Positions 11,583 to 23,918 of a stretch of 64,000 bases of DNA are shown piece by piece. How positions within the stretch are numbered: position 1 is the stretch's first letter; every line of letters starts with the position of its first letter. Below the pieces are notes generated by a model. The model saw nothing but the letters and a program-made list of their open reading frames with translations. It did no database searches and was not told where the DNA came from. A program made the translations under genes and the position numbers. Source of the DNA: Cristatella mucedo (Eukaryota > Bryozoa > Phylactolaemata > Cristatellidae); contig WPIO01000099.1 of assembly GCA_009760855.2 (NCBI GenBank), positions 441,501 through 505,500 on the forward strand. The letters run 5' to 3'.

Positions 11583-12890
11583 ACTTCTCGTGAACTATTG
11601 CTCGACTTTAGCCGGCCCGCGTGACTTCATGCTCAAGCTATTTGAAATGACGGCACGCTTTAGCGAGAGAGCAGGTAGCCAGGCAGCAATTTAGCCAACT
11701 ACTCAAGCAGGATAATCAACTTCAAGGCTCTACCAATCGCAGACGGAGAATTTCTTCTGTGACGTTGACGTAACAATGAAGACTTCTTCATACTAAAGCT
11801 TCCGAGCGTACTACGTGGGCTGCTCCGACTAAAGTCACTCGGCTGCGCCTTTAGCAAGACGCCAATCCTTTGGAGATTGCCGTTGCAACCTAATCGCTCA
11901 CAGCCTGGAACATGGCTTGTGACTGACAATGCGATATCACCCGAATCTGAGATATTTAAATTAAGCTAGCCCACGTGCTCCTCACGTGTGCATTTTATCT
12001 GTCGCGTGCACTGTCCTGGGTATGCTTATATGAGTTGATATCGTGCATTTTATCGCCAATCAATAGTCACGCTCATTTCTGATATATTCAATGGGCGCAA
12101 AACTATATTTGGTTTCGTTGGTTGGGTGCTATAAAACATTAATTCGTTACTAGTTCTTACCGTTTGCACGCTTTTGCTAACCGATCTTTATTGCTAGCGA
12201 TTGTAGGGAACCGCGGCTACGGCAGAGTGAGATGACGACGGTTGCTGTTTGCAGTGGCGCAGATCCGCACAGGGCCGCATACTAGTCCCTGGTCAGGGGC
12301 GTTGCATCAAACCGCCAAGTTAGAGAAGGGCAATCTCCTGAGAAAGAGGCGAAGAAGCCAGCTTTGCAGAATGCGTCACTACCTTCCGTTGACGACGAAG
12401 ACCGTCGAGCGTACAGTGCTCTTATTCCATGCCAGAGCATACCAATGCGGGCAAGCGAAGTGAGTCACTTTGCACCCCTGGTGGAATGCGTCTTGTTTTG
12501 GGGACCAACGTCGCACGAGAATCGTCAGCGCATTTGGAATGCCGCTGGCTAGAGTTAGGCGCTGATTTAGCAAAGGTCGAGGTTAGCAGCTTAGATGCCC
12601 GACTCAGTGCACAACAGAGCGAGATGCTCGACGCATGAAGTTCAAATTCAATAAATTCAAAATTAAATAGGCTAAATAGGCTAATAGGCTAAATTCAATC
12701 CGGCGTGAATGCTGATGCATCAGAGGGACTAAGAGAGCTTTCAAAGCGGTTACGGGGGGGATGCCGGACCTACACAGAGGTTTTGTCTTCGAAGCCAGTG
12801 CCAGCGAACCCGCCAACCTTGAAGGCCGCCTCGGAAATACTGCCACACCAGACCGAGAGTTGTACCGACTGCTTTTCTGACTAAAATCGT
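11583..12890. other. Unannotated intronic DNA
   Basis: No gene. Contains short imperfect repeats of 'aataggcta' near 12665-12695. Confidence 0.45.
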
Positions 12891-13175
12891 TCAGCTATAC
12901 CTCGTGCGAACCTCAAATCCTTTGAAAACCGTTCATTTAGTTCGTCTGCTCCCAAAGCCGGGAACTCACTCATTAATGACGTCGTGACATTCCTTGACTT
13001 GACATTTAAAATGAAGCTATAAATCCACCTGCCTGTCGCAGTATTTAATGGGTTCTTCGTCTGCTCATGCTTGCAGAACAATGCACGTAATCACTACCCA
13101 TACGGCCATGCTACCTCTGCAGTATTCTTAGAGTTTCCTAGAATGAGACGGAGTTCTCTGACGGTGCATTACAAA
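12891..13175 (+). mobile_element. Degenerate LINE-B-like 3' end
   Basis: Weak but collinear match to LINE-B from 'cctcgtgcgaacctcaaatc' through the 3' UTR to a decayed tail. No (ATT)n remains. Confidence 0.6.
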
Positions 13176-13584
13176 TGTCCTCTTATCATTTTTATGTCTA
13201 TGAATGGAAACCACGTCCTGGGTTGGGCAATGAGAGCAACTTTCTTCTTGGCTTCAAGGTTCGCGGGGAAACAATTGCGGGCACGTGCAGGAAGCTGGCT
13301 CGTAAGACGTGCGCTACATCGATGGGCTGGCTGACAAGAGTTGGATTGGCTAATAGTCGCAACTCTCGTGACGACCATTGATATTAGCTCTATTTTTAGC
13401 CAATCGTTGACAGGCTCCACAAAAAGGCAGGTGACCTTCGAGCGCGTATTGAGTTTCCAAGTCAGTGAGTGCGTATCTGCATCTGGGGCGGGGCTGAGCG
13501 TTCATAGTGGCCAGCAAATTGCGGCTGGAGAGCCGCTGGGGCGCTGCTGTCGCCGAAAGTGGGTTTGAGCGGAACGTTCCTCTA

Positions 13585-13595
13585 GTGTGTGTGTG

Positions 13596-13679
<84 letters not shown>

Positions 13680-13835
13680 CTTGCATATGTGTGTATATGC
13701 TTGCATATGTGTGTGTGTGTGTGTGTGAGTGTATGTGTGTGTGTGTGTGCACGCGCGCGTGTGCGCGCGTGCGTGCATGCGCGCGTGCGCGTGCGTGTGC
13801 GTGTGCCCGTGCGTGCGTGTTCCCGTGCGTGTGCG
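13585..13835. repeat. (GT)n-rich microsatellite
   Basis: Long GT runs with GC- and AT-containing interruptions (TGCATATGTGTG duplicated near 13680-13710), ending in mixed GTGC. Can adopt Z-DNA in principle. Confidence 0.95.
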
Positions 13836-15460
13836 CATGCTCGGGTGCAACTTCGAGCCTCTTGCCTAACGACCCTGCCCCCTTCCGCTGGTCGAAATGT
13901 GAATTCGCAGCTCTCCCCGAGTCGCAAAGCGAGCGATACCGGCTCGAGCTCAAGGTCAAGGTCTCACAGGCCCGGCACTTCTGCTGCTGCTCTATGAACG
14001 AGGCTGTTTGATCAGCCTACGTTTTGCTTTACGGTCGTGCTGCTGCTGCTGCTTGAACTGCTCGAGGCACGGATTAGTTTGCCGCATTAAAAAGAAGCGG
14101 CAATGTGCCGCACAAAGTGGGTCATGGGCTGTCGCGGCACGCTGAGCCAGCGAACCGATTCCCAGCGATTCTCCTCTTTCGGTGTCTGTTGTAGCGGAAG
14201 TAGGGGGGCACCTGCAGCCCGGCCTGGTTGGCGGCTTGTCAATAATCGATGCGATCGGAGCTGCTCGTCATTAGGGCCGCCCACCACGCTCAGGCTAGCC
14301 GAGCTTCGAGTTATCGGAACTAATCTGGGCGATGCCATTTCGGTCAGCCGTCCTATGGCATCCGGCCGGAAACGTAGCCAGAGCGATGGGAGGACTCCGG
14401 GAAGAATGTTGCTCAATTTCTATGGTCGCCAGAGAAGCACAGTCAGAGGAGAGCAGCCTCGCTTTCAGCGAGCAGAGAGCGAACGCTCCCTTGGAAAGAG
14501 CTTCCTACTCCTCGCTGCCGGCGACTTACTGGTAGCGAGACATTTGTGTTGACTGTCTCCGACCGAGGCGGCGGCGCCGGCAGCGGTGGCTTCGCTCGCA
14601 CGCTTGCGCAGCGACGTGACTTTTTGCCTACGCTAAGTCCCAGAGACTGCCTTCTTGTGCGATGAATTTGCCCGATGATGGATCGTCCCAGGACAGGTCT
14701 CAGGACAGGTCAGAGGACAGGTCAGAGGAGAGCTGAGGCCTCCGAGGCCTCCGATTTTAGCGAGCTGCCGGCCGGTGCATCCCCGCTGGCGCCTGGCGAG
14801 CTGTCCAGCTCACCCGTGATGATTAAAAGGCGTGGTATTCTACGGTCAGCCGAGGCTGCTGCGAGGCTGCTGCGAGGCTTTTGGTTCGATCGAGGCGCCA
14901 GCAGATGTGCGGTCTCGCACTTAAACCGGATTATCGACTGACAAAGTGCATACTGCAGGAGTGCATTTTGGCCAGAGCTAGTCTAAGAGGAGATTAACCC
15001 AAATGCGAGTCGATCGGACTGAGGAGGATTCCGCCAGCTTCACTAGTCATCGAGTGGTGGCCGGAGAGTAGACGCGCCGCTGCCGCCATTGCCGCAGGAG
15101 CGCCAGCTGCCGGCTCAGCCGATGTGGCTGGGCGCAGACTGCAAGCGATTAGCCTTGCATAATGCAGAGCGTCCTGCAGATCGCACGGTACTTATTCCCC
15201 GCACAGGGCCCATTGATAATACCAGTGCACTTCTGCTGAATAAAGTATTAATGGATTGCTCAAAGGATCGCTAAAACGGCTTCCAACTATGGAGCAATCC
15301 AGTGCCGAAGAAGTAGCCGCAAAGAAAAACTGTCAATAGTAATTTTCTGGTTACGCAGCCGGAGCCGAGTTCGCATCATGCCTGCCCGAGAATGGCAAAA
15401 GTAGGCTTTAAAGTAGAGGCTTGACCTGCAGGCAGAAAAAACAGCGTCAAAGCATTCGTC
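13836..15460. other. Unannotated intronic DNA
   Basis: Contains a short (CTG)n at about 14037-14054 and an 11-13-base repeat 'caggacaggtc' at 14690-14735. No exon recognised. Confidence 0.45.
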
Positions 15461-15464
15461 TACC

Positions 15465-15660
15465 TTTCCATCCGTCAACCAATCGTTTCATTGACTCAAC
15501 ACTTAGTTCACCTATCCATCAGTCCATGCACGCATGCATGCGTGCATCCATCCATCCTTGCATCTGTTCATTCATGTATCCATTCATCGATTCATCAGTG
15601 CATCCAGTCATTCATCAATTCATCAATGCATCCGTTCATTCATGCAGCCACACATATATC
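15465..15660. repeat. Imperfect CATC/ATTC tetranucleotide-type repeat
   Basis: Degenerate array of 'catccatc' and 'attcatc' motifs leading into the TA tract. Confidence 0.8.
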
Positions 15661-15667
15661 CGTTAAT

Positions 15668-15669
15668 CA

Positions 15670-15700
<31 letters not shown>

Positions 15701-15714
15701 CATAAATGCATATA

Positions 15715-15754
<40 letters not shown>

Positions 15755-15801
15755 TATATATATATATATACATATACTCGTATACACATGTACACATATT
15801 C

Positions 15802-15849
<48 letters not shown>

Positions 15850-15862
15850 TATATATATATGT
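15668..15862. repeat. (TA)n microsatellite
   Basis: AT dinucleotide tract with CATA/TGCATA interruptions, about 195 bp, 450 bp inside intron 1 from exon 1. Confidence 0.95.
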
Positions 15863-16310
15863 ATCTATATCTCGAATAGCCAAGCTTGCGAACGCCAATG
15901 GGCATCCTCGCAGCCTGCGTACGCTGAGTCACCTCGTGCTTGCACTCACGCCCGCACTTGCACTCACGCACACACTCACGCACTCTTTGCTGGCCGAGCG
16001 CTGAGCCGTATGCAGATACTTCGGTGACTTTCCAACTGAATGAGCGCCTTCGCGTCATCGGCAGAGAATGCCCTACGTGGCTACGGACTTTTTTCGCAGA
16101 ACAAATCGCCGGCGAGCGCTCGCGATGAGTGCCGCGAGCTTTGGCGCCGCCGAGTCGTCAGGGAGACGGCAGGCCGAGGCGAAGCGCAGCTCAGCTCGAC
16201 GAGGACGCTTTTCGCGAGCGGCCTTAGGAGGCAGCGGCGGCGGTGGCGGCGGCGGCCCCGCCCCGCGGCGGCAGCTGTGGCGGCGGCGGCGGCGAGCGCA
16301 GCTCACTTAC

Positions 16311-16843
16311 CACTTGGACAGAAGGCCGACGGCGGCGCTGCCGACCACGGTGCAGAACGTCTGAGCGAAAAAGGCCCAGCTCACCTCGCTCACCGTGGCC
16401 GACAGCAGGCAGGTGAGGTCGAGCAGGACGGCGCCGAGGCTGCCCACGCACATGCCGAAGCTCCAGTAGGCGCAGCAGTAGACGAGCGTGGCGAGCCAGC
16501 GCTCGCCGAGCAGCTTGCCGTACAGCGCCGCGTAGCTGGAGCAGCGCGAGCCGCAGCAACCGACGTCGTCTGCGCCGCCGCCGCCGTCGGCCTGGCCGCC
16601 ACCGCCGTCGTCGTCGTCGTGTCGGCAGCCGCGCCACGGACAGCAGCAGCAGCGGCGGCAGCTGCAGGCAGCCCCAGCGAGCCGGCGGCGTGCGGCAGCG
16701 CAGGCGGCGAATCCCCTCAGCGCCCAGGCGGACACCGCGCCCCGCCAACCGCCGCCGCCCGAGGAGTGGCGGTGGCTCGCTCCCACGCTCTCCGCTTCGC
16801 CGCCGCAGCCGGCGCCGCCGACGCCGTCCGTAGAGGCGGCCAT
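16311..16843 (-). CDS. MFSD4-like: Exon 1 of an MFSD4/NaGLT1-like MFS transporter
   Basis: First coding exon of a multi-exon gene. It encodes residues 1-177 plus two bases of codon 178. The ATG at 16843 has G at -3 and +4. Residues 1-110 are a low-complexity extension rich in Gly, Ala, Cys and Asp, including a cysteine cluster at about 60-73. Two hydrophobic helices follow: about 116-142 (with SFG at 128-130 and LLDL at 140-143) and about 154-176 (with SWAFFAQ at 155-161). This spacing is typical of the start of MFSD4A/MFSD4B (NaGLT1) proteins, plasma-membrane sugar-transporter-like MFS members, where a 'FSFG...GPTLLDL...WVFFAQ' pattern is known. The exon stops at AAGTG|GTAAGT, a near-consensus donor; reading on gives an immediate TAA. 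The long N-terminal extension is unusual for the family and could in part be wrong if a downstream start is used. Family assignment is from remembered motif pattern; substrate is not known. Confidence 0.8.
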
Positions 16844-16844
16844 G

Positions 16845-17800
<956 letters not shown>

Positions 17801-17934
17801 AGCACTGAAAGTAATTCTCCTTAAAAGACAGCGCCTGAGATGGTACGAATTGCTTGCACTTTACTCAAAAGCATCGTGCAGGTTTTCGATGGGTTTCAGA
17901 TCAGTTCCCTAGGTCGTCCGCAGCTGCACTTACA

Positions 17935-19585
17935 GTGGAGGTGGATACATCCTTCTCAAGAAAGCTACACTAGACCAAGAGAACTTAAGCAACTACCGCC
18001 CAGTCTCCCTTCTACCATTCCTATCAAAGACACTGGAACGGGTCGTGGCAGACCAGCTGAACTCGTATATCGAAACCTCACACCTTGCTAGTAAGTTCCA
18101 GTCTGGCTTTAGAGCTAATCACTCCACAGAGTCAGCATTGCTTCGGGTATACAACGACCTACTTAGGAATGCAGACATGGGTAGAGTGTCTCTGCTTGTT
18201 TTGCTCGATCTTTCGGCAGCTTTTGACACCATCGATCACAAAGTACTTCTAGAGCGCCTCTCATCTCGCCTGGGCATCACTGGCACTGCTCTGCAGTGGT
18301 TCAGGTCCTATCTCAGTGGGAGACTCCAGAGTGTTGACGTGAATAGACAAAGATCATCTGAAGTACCTCTAAAATATGGAGTACCTCAGGGCTCTGTGCT
18401 AGGTCCGGTCCTTTTCACCGTTTATACTCTCCCTCTCACTGATGTGATTGCCAAGCACAATCTAGGCTTTCACTTTTATGCGGATGACACTCAGTTGTAC
18501 CTTTGCTTTGATCCCTCCCAGCCTTCGAGCATCTCAAATTCTCTCAACTCACTTGCTGCATGCATTGACGACATCCGATCATGGATGGCAGCAAATTTTC
18601 TAAAACTAAACGATGATGAAACTAACTTACTAGTTATGGGCAAACCTAGTGTTATTCAGAAATTGGAAAGGCTGACTTTCAAAATTCGCTCTGCCAGCAT
18701 ATCTCCAGTTGCATCAGCTCGAAATCTAGGTGTCATATTCCAAAGCGACCTCTCGTTAGACGACCACATCAGCTCCACAGTCAAATCAGCCTATTTACAG
18801 CTTCATAACATTGCTAAAATTAGGGCTTGTTTAGATAAGGATACCACGTCCAAGTTGGTCAATGCATTCGTGACATCTCGTCTCGACTTCTGCAACTCAC
18901 TGCTTACTGGCCTACCAGCATGTGCGATCAGGCGATTGCAGCTGGTGCAAAACTCCGCAGCTAGGCTTGTCTGTCGTGAGCGTCGCAGTTGCCACATTAC
19001 TCCACTTCTCGCCGACCTGCACTGGTTACCAGTCAAGCAACGCATTGACTTCAAGGTTTTGTCGCTCACTTTTAGGTCTCTTCATTCTATGGCTCCAGCC
19101 TATCTTTCAGATATACTACCCCATCAGGCAAAGCATCGTACCACTCGCTTTTCGGAATCCAACAGTCTAGAAATACCTCGTACAAACCTTAAATCCTTTG
19201 GAGACCGTGCATTTAGCTCGTATGCTCCCACAGCCTGGAACTCCCTCCCGAACTGCATCAGAACATCCCCTGACCTGACCACATTTAAAAGAAACTTAAA
19301 AACATACCTATTTAGGACAGCATTTAGTGGGTCATTGTGATTCGTCCTCGATGTGCTTATGCGTGCTGACACTGTTCATGCTGCCACTAACCACATTTGC
19401 ATGCTGACCCAGTGCATGTAACCCCTAACCATGTTATTCATTTTTTTTGTTTTTCAAGCATGATTTTACTTACTATTCTATTGCGTATCACTTTGCAGCA
19501 AATGTAAAGCGCCTAGAAAGAGATTAAGTTCTCTGAGGGCGCTTTATCAAGTGCAATATTATTATTATTATTATTATTATCAGTG
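17935..19585 (+). mobile_element. LINE-B, best copy (5'-truncated)
   Basis: 5'-truncated non-LTR retrotransposon of the L2/CR1 type. It begins inside the RT domain just upstream of NYRPVSLLPFLSK and continues through the C-terminal region, the 3' UTR, the terminal hairpin (about 19507-19545) and an (ATT)n tail at about 19556-19580. The endonuclease region is missing, as expected after incomplete target-primed reverse transcription. No clear target-site duplication was found. It lies about 1.1 kb upstream of the MFSD4-like start codon. Confidence 0.9.
18045..19340 (+). CDS. LINE-B reverse transcriptase (5'-truncated, intact frame)
   Basis: Open frame of 431 codons; in-frame sense codons continue upstream to about 17935, so the GTG at 18045 is not a real start. 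The protein contains RT blocks in order: FDTIDHKVLLERL, GVPQGSVLGPVLF, and the catalytic FYADDTQLYL (Tyr about residue 145, both Asp present). The C-terminal part has the pattern 'SRLDFCNSLLTGLP...RLQLVQNSAARLV...LHWLPVKQRI', usual in L2/CR1/jockey-like LINEs. The product would copy LINE RNA at a nicked chromosomal target. With the endonuclease missing, this copy is not autonomous. The uninterrupted frame suggests a relatively recent insertion. Confidence 0.88.
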   Translation: MADQLNSYIETSHLASKFQSGFRANHSTESALLRVYNDLLRNADMGRVSLLVLLDLSAAFDTIDHKVLLERLSSRLGITGTALQWFRSYLSGRLQSVDVNRQRSSEVPLKYGVPQGSVLGPVLFTVYTLPLTDVIAKHNLGFHFYADDTQLYLCFDPSQPSSISNSLNSLAACIDDIRSWMAANFLKLNDDETNLLVMGKPSVIQKLERLTFKIRSASISPVASARNLGVIFQSDLSLDDHISSTVKSAYLQLHNIAKIRACLDKDTTSKLVNAFVTSRLDFCNSLLTGLPACAIRRLQLVQNSAARLVCRERRSCHITPLLADLHWLPVKQRIDFKVLSLTFRSLHSMAPAYLSDILPHQAKHRTTRFSESNSLEIPRTNLKSFGDRAFSSYAPTAWNSLPNCIRTSPDLTTFKRNLKTYLFRTAFSGSL

Positions 19586-19765
19586 ATTCGGACCATTGTC
19601 GAAGTTATTGTTGAAATGTTCTCTTAGCGAAAGTATGCTGCACTTAAGAGCATTCTCTAGCTTCTATCAACAATCTCCAACCTCTCAGACTATTGCACTT
19701 AGTATGCATACATATTCTTACTGTGTCGTAGTATTCGTGCTGGGTCACCGGGGCTCCAGGCGACA

Positions 19766-19936
19766 GAGTTATTGAAACTTCAAACTTTGCTAGTAAGTTC
19801 TAGTCTGCTGGTTTTAGAGCTAATCACTCCGCAGAATCAGCATTGCTTAGGGTGTACAATGACTTTCTTGGGAATGCAGACGTCGGTAGAGTATCGCTGC
19901 TTGTTTGGCTCGATCTGTCGGCAGCTTTTGATACTA
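19766..19936 (+). mobile_element. LINE-B RT 5' fragment
   Basis: Plus-strand match to the best copy at about 18065-18235, ending abruptly where the opposite-strand tail begins. Confidence 0.8.
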
Positions 19937-20375
19937 ATAGTAATAATAATAATAAGGATGCACTTGATAAAGCGCCCTCAGAGAACTTAATCTCTCTCTA
20001 GGCGCTTTACATTTGCTGCAAATGGAAATGCAATTGAATGGTGAGTAATATCATGCTTGATAAACGAACAAAATGAATAACGTGGTTAGTGGCAGCATGC
20101 ACAGTGTCAGCATGCATGAGCACATCAAGGACGAATCATAGGGATCCACTAAATGCTGTCCAATATAGGTGTGTTTTTAAGCGCTTTTTAAATGTGGTCA
20201 GGTCAGGGGATGTTCTGACGCAGGTCGGGAGGGAGTTCCAGGCTTTGGGAGCATATGAACTAAATGCACGGTCTCCAAAGGATTTAAGGTTTGTATGAAG
20301 TATTTCTAGACTGTTGGATTCCGAAAAGCGGGTGGTACGATGCTTGGCCCGATGGGGAATATATCGGAGAGATTA
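19937..20375 (-). mobile_element. LINE-B 3' end
   Basis: Minus-strand (ATT)n tail, hairpin, 3' UTR and the end of the coding region, abutting the plus-strand RT fragment. Confidence 0.85.
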
Positions 20376-20790
20376 GCTGGATCCATAGAATGAGTGCTCG
20401 TCCTCACTGCCGTATTCCGGCTACTTCCGGCGTGCTTTGGTGCAGCACCTACAAGTTACTAGCCGCACTGCACGGTTCGGGCGTCGCCGCATAGTCGTCT
20501 TGCTTTGGCTGAGACTAGCACCGTTACGAACTATGTTTGAGCGACCTCGTTCTGACCGGCGCGGCAGCCGCACAGCGACCGTTAGCAACCACAGGTTGGG
20601 GCGGCTAGAAAGCCTGCTACATTGTCCATAGCAGCACGACAGGACACGAGCCGTTCTCTCAGCGATCGCTGCAATCTTTTTCCGTCTCAGAGAGTCAATT
20701 TTCGCGTTTTCATCCTAATCAAACCGATACACCCAAATCTTCTGACGGTTTAAAGGACCGAAACAGCTGAGTATCGTCAGGATAAAAGTG
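20376..20790. other. Unannotated spacer
   Basis: No recognisable feature. Confidence 0.4.
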
Positions 20791-20794
20791 ATAG

Positions 20795-21062
20795 TACAGC
20801 TATTTAGGATAGCATTTAGTGGGTCCCTGCGATTCGTCCTTAACGTGCTTATGCATGCTGACACTGTGCATGCTGCCACTAACCACATTTGCATGCTGAC
20901 CCTGTGCACGTCACCCCTAACCATTTTATTCATGTAGTTTATCAAGCATGATATTACTCACCATTCCATCGTGTTTCCCTTTGCAGCAAATGTAAAGCGC
21001 CTCGAAAGAGATTGAGTTCACCGAGCGTCCTTTATCTAGTGCATTATTATTGTTAATATATC
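20795..21062 (+). mobile_element. LINE-B 3' end
   Basis: Plus-strand 3' UTR from 'ctatttaggatagcattt' to the (ATT)n tail. Confidence 0.85.
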
Positions 21063-21300
21063 TTATTCCATGCGCCTAATTAAATTTTCCCAGAGGTTGA
21101 GTATAAATGGAGAACAGTAAGGGACCGAGTGCAGACCCTTGAGGAACTCCACAGGCGCACCACTGCCAGTAGGTACGTTGATCGTAACGGAACCTGTTGG
21201 CTCAAATGAGTGCCCATATCTTAACGCAAATTTTCCGTATCAATAACGCCGGAAAGTGTATTCAGCAGTTTCAGAAGGTTACGGGCGTGGATCGCCGACC
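21063..21300 (-). mobile_element. LINE RT fragment, LINE-A-like
   Basis: Minus strand reads through the RT block 'CGVPQGSALGPLLFSIY' at about 21105-21165, closest to LINE-A. Decayed elsewhere. Confidence 0.6.
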
Positions 21301-21364
21301 ATCACAAATGTGAACTCATTTAAAGCAGGCTGATCGTCAATGACGTCAATGACTTCAATGAGGA

Positions 21365-21890
21365 AAAAAAAGCTCGATCGAATGGTTAGTGGCAGCATGG
21401 TCAATAAACAGCAAGAAAAACACAGGGGTGAAATGTACAGGATCAGTATGCAAGTGTTGTTAGTGGCAGCATGCACAGTGTCAGAACCCATAAGCAAAAA
21501 GGGTGAGCTACAGGGACCCACCAAATGCTGCGCTATATAGATGCGTTTTATAGATCCTTTTTAAATGTGGACAAGTCAGGAGATGTCGTGGTGCAGATCG
21601 GGAGTGAGTTCCAAACTGTGGGGGCATACGAACTAAAGTCACGATCTCCAAAGGGTTTGAGATTTGTATGAGGTATGTGTAAACAGTTAGATTCAGAAAA
21701 TCGGGTGGTACGATGCTTAGTCTGGTGGGAGGAGAAGATCTTATAGCTAGGCTAGAGCGAAAGACTGAAGGGACCTAAAAGTGAGTGACAAACCTCAAAG
21801 TCGATTCATTGCTTGACTGAGAGTTAGTGCAGGTCTGCGAGAAGTGGTGAAATGTGGCAACTGCGACGACTATGACTACTAATACAGACT
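21365..21890 (-). mobile_element. LINE-B 3' part without tail
   Basis: Minus-strand 3' UTR and C-terminal coding region; hairpin and tail absent. Confidence 0.8.
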
Positions 21891-22149
21891 ACTAAGACCA
21901 ATCGTCGCACGTGACGGTAGGAATGCCAACCCACTCAGGAATGAATAAATGCCACTGCAGTGAGTCTTCTCAAGCACTCATTTCACGGTGGATATCTTGC
22001 ACCGGAACATTTTCTCCCAGCAAGTTAGCTCGCATCTGGCTTCCATAAAATATAGTCTATTTCATAAGGTTGCCAAAACTTTCGAGGCAATTAAAATAGC
22101 GTCCAAATATATACAGATTAACTGTGGTGTCTGCGTCACGAAGATGTGG

Positions 22150-22332
22150 TAGTGCAGGAGGCTAGGTGCTCGCTTCTCACGACCTCGGTCGTGGGTTCGA
22201 ATCCTGCAGTGGGAGGTCCATTATTGCCAGCTGTACGTGGTGGTGATAACCATTCAGGCTATCCTGCAACTATGCAAATAAGGCTGTTAATCAGCCATTT
22301 TGTATTTATTATTTTGATTTCCTCGGCAGCAA
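22150..22332 (+). mobile_element. SINE-V with perfect box B
   Basis: tRNA-derived SINE. Box B GGTTCGAATCC at 22194-22204 matches the RNA polymerase III consensus; box A-like sequence lies ~35 bases upstream. Body and 3' end 'aggctgttaatcagcc' followed by TATT-rich tail. Confidence 0.85.
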
Positions 22333-22434
22333 CAATCGGACAGCATAGAGCTTGCAGCCGCTCATGGGCCGGATCGGGCAGACATGGCAAACTACAAGCA
22401 AAAAGCTTGAGCTGGCTTCCTGAGCCACGTGACA

Positions 22435-22547
22435 CAAGTGGTTTGCATCTAGTCGATATTTTGCTGCCTAATGGCTGCAGAGACTTTTACAGTGAGATGC
22501 AAGTGGTCTGCATCTATTCGATACTTTGCTGCCTGATGGCTGCAGAG
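22435..22547. repeat. 65-bp direct duplication
   Basis: Two ~48-bp copies (22435-22482 and 22500-22547) with a few mismatches; both contain 'tttgctgcctaatggctgc' or a near variant. Confidence 0.85.
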
Positions 22548-22589
22548 TTTACGTCAATTTCGACTGCCATTATGTCGTTTTTCATTGTT

Positions 22590-22755
22590 AGCTCACTAGG
22601 TAAGGCGGTAGCTTTTCACGACCTCGACCCCGAGGTCGTGGGTTTCGAATTCTTCGGTGGGCGATCCTTTATCGCCACTGCAAGCTGTGGTCGTAGCCGT
22701 AAAGGCTCCTCTTTTGCTATTAAAAAGAGGCCGTTAAATCAGCTATTCTTTATTG
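22590..22755 (+). mobile_element. SINE-V copy
   Basis: Second plus-strand SINE-V, 440 bp after the first. Box B is slightly disrupted (GGTTTCGAATTC). Confidence 0.82.
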
Positions 22756-23830
22756 TATGGAACTGAAACTTGAAAAATAAATGCCGCAAATGCAGTACGC
22801 CACGTTGTATGCGGGCAATGAGCAGTGCTTATGCATCAATTTTACAGATAAGCAATCAGCTACATCAGCTCAGCCCCAACCAGCAATACTAGCTACTATG
22901 ACGCCATCTATGCAGCAGCGAAAGCGAGGCAGCAGTAGCGACACTGCATTGCAGGCCTCAAGAGCACGTGCTTTGGGACTCCATGTGCCACGAGAATCAC
23001 AGCAGAGACCCGATGACGTGATTTATTTAACGTAAGCGAACCATAAACCTGTAAAAATTCTCATACCCATTGAATTTTAGCCGTTGGCAAGCATCCCACT
23101 ACCATAGGGTTTCGCAAGTTTTCTTTATTACACAACCGTACAGTGCCTCCGTAGGCAAAAAGGAGGAGCAGCTGTGCTGATTAAGGGAAAATGTACAGAC
23201 GCAAACCAACGTAGGAGACGCTTTGATTGACCAAAAATATCAGTCGTGACGTCGCCAAATCTTCCGCCACTGCAGCTAAAGTCGTCGTGGGGAAATCTGA
23301 TGGAAAGAGTTCTTAACTATGTGTACAGGTGAAGTGCTTGTTAATTGTGTCTGCAGGTCAACACTAAAGCTGCATAGTGCTTCCAGGTCAAGGTAAATGC
23401 TTGTCAATTCCTGCAGATTTAGGATAGTCCTTGAGGCTCATCCAGTTGGTTTGCAGGTACTCGTTGAGTGCTTCTACACCGTTAACAAACTAATGAATAA
23501 GTGTGAGACAGAATCACTTAATTGATCGCAGACTATCTAAGTGTTTAATTAAAGTGTTTAGTTGACAGGACATGTATCTATCCCTCTAGAGGCTTAAGTT
23601 CGATTCCAGACGATAAAGTCGGCTTCAGGTTGAACGTTTTTGTGAGAATACAAATTTCCCGGCATTATTCCGATTAATTCCTGAAGTTATCGTCATGTGT
23701 CTTATGCTCGCTTTCCAGGTTTGCGACTCGATCTTGTGCATGTATGCGAGGGCATGCATGTGAGCTTGCTCAGACTTGTGTGTGAGTGTATGTACGTGCT
23801 TCCGTCTCTGTGAATGTATGTGTGCCCATT
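22756..23830. other. Unannotated intergenic DNA
   Basis: No gene or repeat family recognised in about 1.1 kb. Confidence 0.4.
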
Positions 23831-23832
23831 AT

Positions 23833-23918
23833 TTTGCAGCAAATGTAAAGCACCTAGAAAGAGATTGAGTTCTCCGAGCGCGCTTTATCAAGTGCATAAA
23901 TATTATTATTATTATTAA
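23833..23918 (+). mobile_element. LINE-B 3' tail fragment
   Basis: Terminal ~85 bases with hairpin and (ATT)n. Confidence 0.85.

Larger units (their letters stand above)
5387..16310 (-). other. Intron 1 of the MFSD4-like gene (10.9 kb)
   Basis: Inferred intron bounded by GTAAGT at 16310 and CTGCAG ending at 5387. It contains a SINE-V copy, several LINE-B fragments in both orientations, a (GT)n tract and a (TA)n tract. No additional exon of the MFSD4 family was recognised in it. Confidence 0.7.

Noticed and set aside
13350-14011. Frames of His-Thr or Cys-Val repeats
   Set aside because: Translation of the (GT)n microsatellite.
15491-16058. Ile-Tyr-rich frames of 131-178 codons
   Set aside because: Translation of the (TA)n and CATC-type tracts.
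19766-20375. Twin-priming inversion of one LINE-B insertion
   Set aside because: The inverted 5' piece lies on the tail side of the minus-strand copy, not its 5' side, so two separate fragments are more likely.
22150-22332. A true tRNA gene at the perfect box B
   Set aside because: No acceptor stem or anticodon arm; repeated several times with a common non-tRNA body, so it is a SINE.
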